Below the pieces are notes generated by a model that saw only the letters and a list, made by a program, of their open reading frames with translations, was not told where the DNA came from and made no database searches. A stretch of DNA of 64,000 nucleotides from Anabaena sp. FACHB-1237. GTDB lineage: Bacteria; Cyanobacteriota; Cyanobacteriia; Cyanobacteriales; Nostocaceae. Positions 28,182-36,615 of this stretch are shown one piece after another. The DNA lies in the NCBI RefSeq assembly GCF_014696225.1, contig NZ_JACJPV010000008.1:1-64000 (forward strand). The letters run 5' to 3'. Each line of letters starts with the position of its first letter. Position 1 is the stretch's first letter. The position numbers and the translations under genes were made by a program.

Positions 28182-28778
28182 ATGACAAATCAACGTATTG
28201 CTACAGTTAGCCGTACCACAGGAGAAACCAATGTACAAGTAACAATAAATTTGGATGGTACTGGTACTTGTAAATCTAATACAGGCATACCTTTCTTAGA
28301 TCATATGATTCATCAAATTGCCTCCCATGGACTCTTTGACTTGGATATTCAAGCTAAAGGAGATTGGGAAATAGATGATCATCACACCAATGAAGATGTA
28401 GGTATTACATTAGGACAAGCATTACATCAAGCATTAAGTAATAAAAAGGGTATTGTCCGCTTTGGCCATTTTATCGCACCATTAGATGAATCCTTAGTAC
28501 AAGTGGCTTTAGACTTTTCAGGAAGACCACATTTGAGTTATGGTTTAAAAATTCCTGGTCAAAGAGTGGGAAATTATGATACTGAATTAGTCAGGGAATT
28601 TTTTGTCGCTATAGTTAATCATAGTCAGATGACCCTGCATATTCGCCAATTGGATGGTATCAACTCCCATCATATTATTGAAGCAACATTCAAAGCGTTT
28701 GCAAGAGCCATGAGAATGGCTATAGAGATAGATCCCCGACGAGGGGAAATTATTCCCAGTTCTAAGGGAGTTCTGTAA
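28182..28778 (+). CDS. hisB: imidazoleglycerol-phosphate dehydratase
   Basis: HisB removes water from imidazoleglycerol phosphate in histidine synthesis. The 198-residue monofunctional form is typical of cyanobacteria, without the phosphatase domain of enterobacterial HisB. Metal-binding histidine motifs are clear: [23 protein letters not shown] and, near the end, [15 protein letters not shown]. An AGGAG lies nine bases upstream of the ATG. It follows fabI by 188 bases but is probably separately transcribed. Confidence 0.97.
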   Translation: MTNQRIATVSRTTGETNVQVTINLDGTGTCKSNTGIPFLDHMIHQIASHGLFDLDIQAKGDWEIDDHHTNEDVGITLGQALHQALSNKKGIVRFGHFIAPLDESLVQVALDFSGRPHLSYGLKIPGQRVGNYDTELVREFFVAIVNHSQMTLHIRQLDGINSHHIIEATFKAFARAMRMAIEIDPRRGEIIPSSKGVL

Positions 28779-28825
28779 AGTGTAGGGGAGCAGAGGAAGA
28801 AGTTATTTATTCTCACTCCTGTACA

Positions 28826-28843
28826 GGCGAACGGCCGTTCGCC
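28826..28843. repeat. perfect 18-base palindrome
   Basis: GGCGAACGGCCGTTCGCC is a perfect, GC-rich palindrome in an AT-rich intergenic space. I recall the same word as a frequent dispersed repeat in Nostocales genomes; that frequency is not checked here. Confidence 0.8.
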
Positions 28844-28895
28844 ACCTCCTGATTCTAATTTTAACGATTTATAATTTTTATAATTATTTCAAGCC

Positions 28896-29879
28896 ATGAA
28901 TTGTGTTGTTAATAACTCTGATCATTCAAAAAATCCCCCAACTAATCAACCGGTAGTATTAACTTCTGAATTACAAAAAGTTTATCGTACCGGATTTTGG
29001 TTAAATCAAAAAATTGTCTCTTTACAAAACTGTTCTTTACAGGTTTATGCAGGAGAAACTTTTGGTTTATTAGGCCCAAATGGTGCAGGAAAAACTACTT
29101 TATTAAAATTATTGTTAGGGATTATTCGCCCTACGGCTGGTAGAGGTTTATTATTAGGAAAACCTTTAGGCGATCGCTCCGTTAAACAACGTATTGGTTA
29201 TTTACCAGAAAATCCCTATTTATACGAGTATCTCACAGGTTGGGAATTTTTAGAAATGGCCGCAGGTTTATTTCAAATTCCTGCTAATATCCAACGTCAA
29301 CGTATTCCCCAACTCCTAGAATTAGTAGGTTTATCTCAAACTGATGCCAGAAAAAAATCTATGGGGCGTTATTCTAAGGGTATGCTTCAGCGAGTGGGTA
29401 TGGCACAGGCGTTAATTAATAATCCTGACTTAGTTTTTTTAGATGAACCTATGTCTGGACTTGATCCTCTGGGACGTTATCAAATGCGGGAAATTATTTT
29501 ATCTCTAAAAGCATCGGGAAAAACCATCTTTTTTAATAGTCATATATTAAGTGAAGTAGAACAAATTTGCGATCGCGTCGCTATTCTGGCTAAAGGTAAT
29601 TTAATTTGTTCTGGTTCACTAGATCAATTATTAGGAACAGAAACAACATATCATATTAAAGGTCAAGGAGGAGATATAGAAGTTCTCAAAAAATGGATTA
29701 ATAATTTACAATACGAACCTAACGGATCTTGGCGAGGTCTTCTTCAAGAAGATTACTATGATTTCATTGCTAGTTTGCGGTTAATGGGAGGTAAAATTAT
29801 CACTATGAACTTATCACGTCAATCATTAGAAGAGTTTTTCATTCAACAAATTCAAACCCAAAATCATCCTTTAAACTAA
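28896..29879 (+). CDS. ABC transporter ATP-binding protein
   Basis: 327 residues of the CcmA/NatA type. Walker A GPNGAGKTT is near 60-68, signature YSKGMLQRVGMAQAL near 150-164, Walker B LVFLDEPMSGLD near 172-183, and the H-loop histidine in FFNSHILSEVEQ near 207. The last 90 residues form a C-terminal extension common in drug- and lipid-export ATPases. No permease gene follows; the next 680 bases are repeats and the CRISPR leader, so the partner is elsewhere or lost. Substrate is unknown. Confidence 0.9.
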   Translation: MNCVVNNSDHSKNPPTNQPVVLTSELQKVYRTGFWLNQKIVSLQNCSLQVYAGETFGLLGPNGAGKTTLLKLLLGIIRPTAGRGLLLGKPLGDRSVKQRIGYLPENPYLYEYLTGWEFLEMAAGLFQIPANIQRQRIPQLLELVGLSQTDARKKSMGRYSKGMLQRVGMAQALINNPDLVFLDEPMSGLDPLGRYQMREIILSLKASGKTIFFNSHILSEVEQICDRVAILAKGNLICSGSLDQLLGTETTYHIKGQGGDIEVLKKWINNLQYEPNGSWRGLLQEDYYDFIASLRLMGGKIITMNLSRQSLEEFFIQQIQTQNHPLN

Positions 29880-29942
29880 TTGATTTATGCGGCCATAATT
29901 TGCCATTTCTATGAAGGCTTTCCTGTGACACTTTAATAAGCC

Positions 29943-30214
29943 AGGACTTACGCAACTGGCACATTGGTAGGGTATGGTTCGACAAGCTCACCAACCACGT
30001 CAGACTACAGCAGTTTCCGTTATTATGAGGTACAGATGTTAATGATAAAACCCTTGTAACACAGGCATACTTCGACAAGCTCAGTACAAGTCTTGCCGTG
30101 TTCACGGTGTACCTCATGTAGATGGAATGTGCTGTAAATCATGTAAATAACTAAATTGTTCATATCTGACGCACCCTACAACAGATTTTTTAGTGTGACA
30201 CTTGCGTAAGTCCT
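29943..30214. repeat. family-3 element interrupted by a family-2 element
   Basis: The ends AGGACTTACGCAA (29943-29955) and TTGCGTAAGTCCT (30202-30214) are a perfect 13-base terminal inverted repeat. The inside shows GTAGGGTATGGTTCGACAA and TCTGACGCACCCTACAAC. A 131-bp family-2 element (30006-30136) sits in the middle at a TA; without it the host repeat would be about 140 bp, and the joined flanks match the intact copy at 52450-52551. Confidence 0.75.
30006..30136. mobile_element. family-2 miniature element nested in a family-3 repeat
   Basis: Ends TACAGCAGTTTCCGTTATTA and GATGGAATGTGCTGTA are inverted and TA-bounded. Next inside are GAGGTACAG and TGTACCTCAT, then the hairpin region with ACACAGGCA and TCTTGCCGTG, interrupted by TTCGACAAGCTCAGTACAAG. 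Confidence 0.7.
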
Positions 30215-30325
30215 ATAAGCTAATAAACAAGGATATGTAATAGTATCCGCTTTTATTAACTTTTTGCTTTCTGTTACGCTAAGATGCTAACAATCAGTCC
30301 TAAGATTCAGATCATTTTCTTGGCT

Positions 30326-30555
30326 GGATGCGCGGATGGGGGGGTGTAAAAATTTCCCGTGAACAAAAAATGTCTGGAATCTTGTCTACATCAGCTTTTG
30401 ATGGATTTTATCAAAGTTACCCACCCGCGCACCTTACACTGTAACCTTTTCAGTCATTTTCCCTCTTGACATAATTCCTGAAATCAACTATGATTATTAC
30501 ATTCGCGCAACCGAACCTTGAAAACTAAATATACCAAGGCTTTCAGAACCCCGCA
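30326..30555 (+). promoter_or_regulatory. CRISPR leader with inverted repeat and promoter
   Basis: The leader lies directly before the first repeat. GGATGCGCGGATGGG (30326-30340) and CCCACCCGCGCACC (30420-30433) are long-range inverted copies. A near-consensus sigma-70 promoter follows: TTGACA at 30466-30471, exactly 17 bases, then TATGAT at 30489-30494, which would start a transcript about 55 bases before the first repeat. CCTTGAAAACTAAATA (30516-30531) lies in the transcribed leader. Confidence 0.7.
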
Positions 30556-32725
30556 GTTAAAACGCGCCTTAATCCCTATTAGGGATTGAAACTCAGTTTC
30601 CTTCCACTTCCTTCAAAGAATATCGGATAAGTGGTTAAAACGCGCCTTAATCCCTATTAGGGATTGAAACTTCACTTCTACCTCCGCTTTGTACGTCTTG
30701 ATATAGTTAAAACGCGCCTTAATCCCTATTAGGGATTGAAACAAACTCCAGATGATTACTGGAGAGGTTTGGAATAAATGTTAAAACGCGCCTTAATCCC
30801 TATTAGGGATTGAAACCTCTATAAATTCCTCAAAAAACTCCTCAAATCCATCAGTTAAAACGCGCCTTAATCCCTATTAGGGATTGAAACTTCATAATAT
30901 TTCCTTATATTACATTAAAAGGTGTTAAAACGCGCCTTAATCCCTATTAGGGATTGAAACCTGGAAAGAGAATATTTCTGGTGTTGTCCCTGATGGTTAA
31001 AACGCGCCTTAATCCCTATTAGGGATTGAAACAAACTTGGTATCCTCAAAATTGTAAGGCATAGATTTGTTAAAACGCGCCTTAATCCCTATTAGGGATT
31101 GAAACTGTACAATAGCTCCATTACCATTGACCTTTTCCTTACGGAGTTAAAACGCGCCTTAATCCCTATTAGGGATTGAAACTACTCAGGCAAACTTTGA
31201 TGGATATCAGAGTGCCATAAGTTAAAACGCGCCTTAATCCCTATTAGGGATTGAAACAAATAAGAATGCCACTCTTGCCACCGCGTCAGCGCGCTGGCGG
31301 TTAAAACGCGCCTTAATCCCTATTAGGGATTGAAACGTGATTTTTACTATTGCTTTCCTTAAAGGATCATGTTAAAACGCGCCTTAATCCCTATTAGGGA
31401 TTGAAACAAGGTGCGGGTAAAACCTACACATCAGCCGCAGTAGTTAAAACGCGCCTTAATCCCTATTAGGGATTGAAACTTCCCTCCCTGGCCACCATAT
31501 AACCGCAATCTCGTTAAAACGCGCCTTAATCCCTATTAGGGATTGAAACATAACTAGCTAATGTATTTAAGACAAGCCAGGCATGGTTAAAACGCGCCTT
31601 AATCCCTATTAGGGATTGAAACTAAGGAGTTTCTTTGGTGAAGACTGGGACGGAAGTTAAAACGCGCCTTAATCCCTATTAGGGATTGAAACTTTTGTCT
31701 TGTGGACTGCTATAAACTACACCATGTTAAAACGCGCCTTAATCCCTATTAGGGATTGAAACTGCGCACTTCAAATTTCTCTAAATTTCCTGCGAAGCTG
31801 TTAAAACGCGCCTTAATCCCTATTAGGGATTGAAACAATGAAGGTGTTTGATAAGTATTTAGAATTTGAAGTTAAAACGCGCCTTAATCCCTATTAGGGA
31901 TTGAAACATCTTGTAGCTATAGAACCAATCAATCAAAGATTAGTTAAAACGCGCCTTAATCCCTATTAGGGATTGAAACAGTGGCCGCCTTCACCTTTGA
32001 CTTTACCCCACCAAAGTTAAAACGCGCCTTAATCCCTATTAGGGATTGAAACTATCTTCTAACTTCCAATTGTAAAAATCAGGAATTTTTCGTTAAAACG
32101 CGCCTTAATCCCTATTAGGGATTGAAACGAGGTAGAATCGGTTGTAACAGAAGAAGAGGCTCAAGATGTGTTAAAACGCGCCTTAATCCCTATTAGGGAT
32201 TGAAACAATAGCCCCAACAATTGAAGGTACTTACACAGAAGTTAAAACGCGCCTTAATCCCTATTAGGGATTGAAACGTGATATAGCCGCAATCTCTAAC
32301 GATCTTAGCTAGGGGATTGGTTAAAACGCGCCTTAATCCCTATTAGGGATTGAAACCTGATTCTGATTGTGGTGGTGTTGGTTCTGGTTTAGTTTCAGGT
32401 TAAAACGCGCCTTAATCCCTATTAGGGATTGAAACTTTTTGTTAATAGCTAAATCCTTAGAGTCGGAGGCGTTAAAACGCGCCTTAATCCCTATTAGGGA
32501 TTGAAACATAGGATTGGACTGAGAGTAAAAAGTATTCCAGACTTGTTAAAACGCGCCTTAATCCCTATTAGGGATTGAAACCGATCCTGTATCCACCACT
32601 TTGTGTTTTTTCTAGCCGTTAAAACGCGCCTTAATCCCTATTAGGGATTGAAACATCGTAACGAATTACAAACTGAGTTTCTGAATATGTTAAAACGCGC
32701 CTTAATACCTAATAGGGATTGAAAC
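30556..32725 (+). CRISPR. CRISPR array, 30 repeats of 37 bp and 29 spacers
   Basis: The 37-base repeat begins GTTAAAACGCGCC, has the internal stem AATCCC-TATTA-GGGATT and ends GGGATTGAAAC. I counted 30 repeats, the first at 30556-30592 and the last at 32689-32725. Spacers run from 33 to 42 bases and all differ. All repeats appear identical except the last, which reads AATACCTAATAGGGATT in its stem; a decayed last repeat places the leader and transcription start at the left end. The ATTGAAAC 3' end is the usual crRNA 5' handle in cyanobacterial type I and type III arrays. No cas gene exists in the window, so the subtype cannot be fixed. Confidence 0.98.
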
Positions 32726-32997
32726 TGTATCGTCCTGATAAATGAAAAATGATGAGAAAATAAGATTGTTGAGCTATTTGTATATACTTTTAGATATTAT
32801 GAATATGCTCACAGTTATGAAATTTACTAATTTAATTAGGAAATGAAATTATGGTAAAAGTTAGTAGCAGTATTGAAGTGCAGAGTGCAGAGTACAAAGT
32901 AAAAATTCTATCTCCTGACTTCTTGATATCCTGACTCCCACTATAAAATGTTTAATCAACAGCCTCAATATTTTCCCATTCACATCTTCAGGTAAAT
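32726..32997. other. intergenic region between the CRISPR array and the export gene
   Basis: No gene is seen in these 272 bases. The space is AT-rich and should contain the promoter of the polysaccharide export gene at 32998. No leader-like promoter was noticed that would drive the array from this end. Confidence 0.4.
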
Positions 32998-34431
32998 ATG
33001 CTTAATAAAGATTTAAGAAAATTTCTCACTCATTCAAGTATAGCTATGGTTGTATTAACTAGCGTTAATACCATGTTACCCTCTATAAGTTTAGCCCAAA
33101 CACAAACAAATATATCCAGTAACATACTCACTACAGACTACCTACTAGGAGGAGGAGACCTTATTCGTGTCAATGTATTTGAAGTTCCCGAATATACAGG
33201 AGAATATCAAATTCCTCCTGGTGGTTCAATTAACCTGCCATTAATAGGTAGCGTACCCATTTCCGGCTTAACCACTGAACAAGCAGCAGATACCATTGCT
33301 AAAAGATATTCTCGATTTCTCAAACGTCCCCTTATTTCTGTCAACCTCTTATCACCTCGTCCTATAAACGTATTAGTAGCAGGAGAAGTCACTAGACCAG
33401 GTGCTTATACCCTCAGTTTACAAGGTGGGGCCGGTAATAGTCCAGGGGTGCAATATCCCACAGTCATGGCCGCCTTAACCATTGCCCAGGGAGTGACTTT
33501 AGCCGCAGACGTGACTAAAGTAGAATTAAGACGTAAAGTAGGACGTTCAGGGGAACAAACAGTGAGTGTAGACCTAAAGACACTGACTCAAACTGGTAGA
33601 ATTAGTCAAGATATTACTTTAAGAGATGGTGATACTATATTTGTTCCCACAGCAGCGAGTCTCAATATAGCTGAAGCAAGAAACTTATTTTCAGCTAACT
33701 TTGCAGCGAGTCAATCAGCGCCGCGTACAGTCGTAGTTATTGGTGAAGTTAATCGCCCTGGTTCTTATTTAGTCACCGCGGGAGCTACAGGAGGTGGAGA
33801 TGGAGGTGCGAGTGGTAGTGGACTGCCAACAGTAATGCGGAGTTTGCAATTAGCTGGAGGTATTACATCTCAAGCTGATGTGCGGAATATTAAATTACGT
33901 CGTCCCACCAGAACTGGTACAGAACAGAGTATAGACATCAACCTGTGGGAATTATTAAAAACAGGTGATATTAATCAGGATATTATTGTTCAAGATGGTG
34001 ATACCATTGTTATCCCTACTGCTACAGGTATCTCAGCCTCTGAGGCTACCCAATTAGCTACCACTACTTTATCGCCTACAAGTATTGAAGTTGGTGTGGT
34101 TGGTGAAGTAAAAAGAGCAGGTCCAGTCAAATTACAACCTAACAGTTCTTTAAACCAGGCCTTACTTGCTGCTGGAGGCTTTAATGACAGTCGTGCTAGT
34201 AGAGGACAAGTAGAATTAGTTCGTCTCAATGCCAATGGTACTATTACCAAACGTGCTATTAAAGTAGATTTATCTAAAGGCATTAATGAAGAAACTAATC
34301 CAATCATGAAAAATAATGATGTGATTATAGTCGATCGCAATAGTCTAACTAAAACCGGAGATACCGCAACCTCTATATCTGGTCCTTTAGGGACAATCTT
34401 AGGTATTATCAGATTATTCGTTGGCTTTTAG
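32998..34431 (+). CDS. polysaccharide biosynthesis/export protein (Wza/KpsD-like, SLBB)
   Basis: 477 residues. The N-terminus is a signal peptide (basic DLRKF, hydrophobic SIAMVVLTSVNTML, cleavage likely after SLAQ near 34). Residues 45-130 are a Poly_export domain (LGGGDLIRVNVFEVPEYTGEY), followed by three SLBB-type repeats, each opening with a VxVxGEVxRPG-like block (NVLVAGEVTRPGAY, TVVVIGEVNRPGSY, EVGVVGEVKRAGPV). Such proteins form the outer-membrane channel for exopolysaccharide. No polymerase or synthase genes are adjacent. The C-terminal codons are repeated 72 bases downstream in a 39-bp duplication. Confidence 0.92.
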   Translation: MLNKDLRKFLTHSSIAMVVLTSVNTMLPSISLAQTQTNISSNILTTDYLLGGGDLIRVNVFEVPEYTGEYQIPPGGSINLPLIGSVPISGLTTEQAADTIAKRYSRFLKRPLISVNLLSPRPINVLVAGEVTRPGAYTLSLQGGAGNSPGVQYPTVMAALTIAQGVTLAADVTKVELRRKVGRSGEQTVSVDLKTLTQTGRISQDITLRDGDTIFVPTAASLNIAEARNLFSANFAASQSAPRTVVVIGEVNRPGSYLVTAGATGGGDGGASGSGLPTVMRSLQLAGGITSQADVRNIKLRRPTRTGTEQSIDINLWELLKTGDINQDIIVQDGDTIVIPTATGISASEATQLATTTLSPTSIEVGVVGEVKRAGPVKLQPNSSLNQALLAAGGFNDSRASRGQVELVRLNANGTITKRAIKVDLSKGINEETNPIMKNNDVIIVDRNSLTKTGDTATSISGPLGTILGIIRLFVGF

Positions 34432-34517
34432 GTAATTAAAAATACGTTAAAATAGGGAGAATAATCTCCCTAAATTAATATCAGATTATTCGTTGGCTTT
34501 TAGGTAATTAAAAATAC
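34407..34517. repeat. 39-bp direct duplication covering the 3' end of the export gene
   Basis: The 39 bases 34407-34445 (TATCAGATTATTCG to AAAAATAC, including the last codons and TAG) are repeated exactly at 34479-34517. Between them is AGGGAGAATAATCTCCCT, a good terminator-like stem. Confidence 0.9.
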
Positions 34518-34526
34518 TTGTAACTG

Positions 34527-34556
34527 GATCCCCAAATTCTTGAGAAATTTGGGGAT
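34527..34556. terminator. hairpin GATCCCCAAATT
   Basis: GATCCCCAAATTC and its complement AAATTTGGGGAT, separated by TTGAG, lie between the export gene and the TetR gene. It is probably a terminator for the former. Confidence 0.5.
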
Positions 34557-34665
34557 ATATTGACAAATTATCCCTAATTATTTTATTATTTCTTTAGTAT
34601 TTTCTATAACGGTTGTTCGATATAAAAAACTAGTTATGTTTAAAAATGACTAATTACGCCAAAAT

Positions 34666-35256
34666 ATGCCAAAAATTGTTGATCATGAACAATATTGTCA
34701 AGAGTTAATTAGTAAGTGTTTTGATTTATTTGCTGCCAAGGGATATGCTGCTATTACCATGCGGCAAATTGCCCAAGGTTTAGAGGTTTCTACGGGAACA
34801 TTGTATCATTATTTTCCTTGTAAACAAGCATTATTTGTGAAATTAGTGGAACAAATTAGTGAAAGAGATGTTACAGCAGCCTTAGTAGAATTAGGAGGGA
34901 AAAATAATATAACAGAAGCGATGGATGCTTTAGCAGCGTACCTAATTAAGAATGAAAAATATTTAATTAAATGGACTTACGTTTGGGTAGACTTTTGTCA
35001 GCATCAAGATAGTAAAAACCTATTGAATGATACGACGGTTTTTAAACGTGCCAATAAAAGATATCAACAAGCAACTTGTGATTTTTTAGGAATTGAAGAT
35101 GAAGAGGTAGCATCTTTTGTACTAAGTTTTGTGAATGGGTTAATTTTAGAAAAATTATGGGGAGATGAAACTATTGATTTTCGTAAACAATGCCAAATTT
35201 TAGGAAAAATGTTGACGTTATATATTAACAATCAAAAAATAAGTGAGGCGAAGTGA
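34666..35256 (+). CDS. TetR/AcrR family transcriptional regulator
   Basis: 196 residues. The N-terminal DNA-binding domain is clear: CFDLFAAKGYAAITMRQIA, GLEVSTGTLYHYFPCKQALF (helix-turn-helix plus the TetR YxYF hallmark). The rest is a helical ligand-binding domain that I cannot assign to a ligand. The stop is one base before the start codon I use for the DevB-like gene, so the regulator and the exporter are one transcription unit; it most likely controls its own operon in response to the exported compound or a stress lipid. Confidence 0.9.
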   Translation: MPKIVDHEQYCQELISKCFDLFAAKGYAAITMRQIAQGLEVSTGTLYHYFPCKQALFVKLVEQISERDVTAALVELGGKNNITEAMDALAAYLIKNEKYLIKWTYVWVDFCQHQDSKNLLNDTTVFKRANKRYQQATCDFLGIEDEEVASFVLSFVNGLILEKLWGDETIDFRKQCQILGKMLTLYINNQKISEAK

Positions 35257-35257
35257 A

Positions 35258-36547
35258 ATGAACTTTCAACTATTATTAAAACGCAAAAATCAAGGATTGA
35301 TGATTTTATTGATGGTAGCAACAGCAATTACTGGGGGAATTGCTATTTATGGGATTAAAAATTTTGGACAATTAAGTGATAAACAAGCAGTAGACATAGT
35401 AGAAAATCCCGTAGTTCCTCAAGAAGTTTCAGCATTAGGAAGACTAGAACCAGCATCAGAATTAATTAAGATATCTGCACCTTTGGCATTAGATGGCGAT
35501 CGCATTTTAGAATTACCAGTTAAGGAAGGAGATCGGCTCAAAAAAGGAGATATAATTGCTATTTTACAATCTAAAACTAATTTAGAGAGTTCGTTATTAC
35601 AAGCCCAAAAACAGGTAAAAGTTGCCCAGGCTAAATTAGCACAAATTAAAGCTGGTGCCAAATTAGGAGAAATTAAAGCCCAAGCAGCATCAGTAGATAG
35701 AATTAAAGCCCAATATGCAGGGGATAGAAAAACGCAAGTAGAGAATATCAAAAGATTAGAATTACAATGGGAAAGTGATAAAATTGCCCAACAAGCAACT
35801 ATTGATAAAATAGCAGCAGAATTAAAAAATGCTCAAGGAGAATATGAACGCTATCAGAAATTATTTAGTGAAGGTGCTATTTCTAGTTCTATTATTGATA
35901 ATAAAGGTTTAATTTTAGAAAGGAGTAAACAGCAATTAAACGAAGCAAAAGCCATGTTAAATAGGATAAATTCCACTGCTAAAAAAGAAATTGCCAAAGC
36001 AAGAATAGAGTTAAACAGAATTGATAATACCAGCAATGAACAAGTCAAAGAAGCAGAAGAAACCTTAACTAGTATTGCCGAAATACGTCCCGTAGACGTG
36101 CAATTAGTCCAAAGTGAAGTAGAGAGTGCGATCGCTAATTTAAAACGGGCAAAAATCGAATTAGCAGGGGCTTATATTCGCGCACCAATGGATGGTACAA
36201 TTATCAAAATTCATCATCGTCCTGGGGAAAAAATTACAGCATCGGGAATTGTAGATTTTGCCCAAACTGACAAAATGATTGCTGTAGCAGAGGTTTATCA
36301 AACAGACATTAGTAAAGTCAAGATAGGGCAAAAAGCCTTGATTACCAGTCAAGGATTTACAGGTAAATTACAAGGTACAGTCCAAGAAATTAGTTTACTA
36401 GTTAGTCGTCAAAATGTATTTAGTGATAAACCAGGAGAAAACCTTGATAGTCGAGTTGTAGAAGTTAAAATTCTCATCAATCCTCAAGATAGTAAAAAAG
36501 TTTCTGGTTTAACTAATTTACAGGTACAAACGATAATTCAACTGTAA
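35258..36547 (+). CDS. devB: DevB-like membrane fusion protein (HlyD family)
   Basis: 429 residues from ATG 35258, one base after the TetR stop; a GTG at 35243 would add five residues. An N-terminal membrane anchor (about 9-30: LMILLMVATAITGGIAIYGI) leads to a periplasmic lipoyl/barrel region (VSALGRLEPASELIKIS, ILELPVKEGDRLKKGD) and a long coiled-coil hairpin (about 105-285), then AYIRAPMDGTIIKIHHRPGEKI. This is the adaptor of DevBCA exporters, which with an outer-membrane TolC move glycolipids or other amphiphiles. Several paralogues exist per genome, so this need not be the heterocyst-glycolipid one. Confidence 0.88.
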   Translation: MNFQLLLKRKNQGLMILLMVATAITGGIAIYGIKNFGQLSDKQAVDIVENPVVPQEVSALGRLEPASELIKISAPLALDGDRILELPVKEGDRLKKGDIIAILQSKTNLESSLLQAQKQVKVAQAKLAQIKAGAKLGEIKAQAASVDRIKAQYAGDRKTQVENIKRLELQWESDKIAQQATIDKIAAELKNAQGEYERYQKLFSEGAISSSIIDNKGLILERSKQQLNEAKAMLNRINSTAKKEIAKARIELNRIDNTSNEQVKEAEETLTSIAEIRPVDVQLVQSEVESAIANLKRAKIELAGAYIRAPMDGTIIKIHHRPGEKITASGIVDFAQTDKMIAVAEVYQTDISKVKIGQKALITSQGFTGKLQGTVQEISLLVSRQNVFSDKPGENLDSRVVEVKILINPQDSKKVSGLTNLQVQTIIQL

Positions 36548-36553
36548 AGTCAA

Positions 36554-36585
36554 GATCCCCGACTTTTTTTGAAAAGTCGGGGATC
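36554..36585. terminator. GATCCCCGACTT hairpin between devB and devC
   Basis: GATCCCCGACTTTT and its complement AAAAGTCGGGGATC with a four-base loop, six bases after the devB stop. In the middle of an operon it would attenuate rather than end transcription, or protect the upstream message. Confidence 0.6.
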
Positions 36586-36615
36586 TGTAAAACTTACTTA
36601 AAGGTAAATATAACC

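Noticed and set aside
28896..29879. The ABC ATPase as part of a CRISPR-linked system
   Set aside because: It is an ordinary NatA-type ATPase separated from the array by repeats; no cas-like motif.
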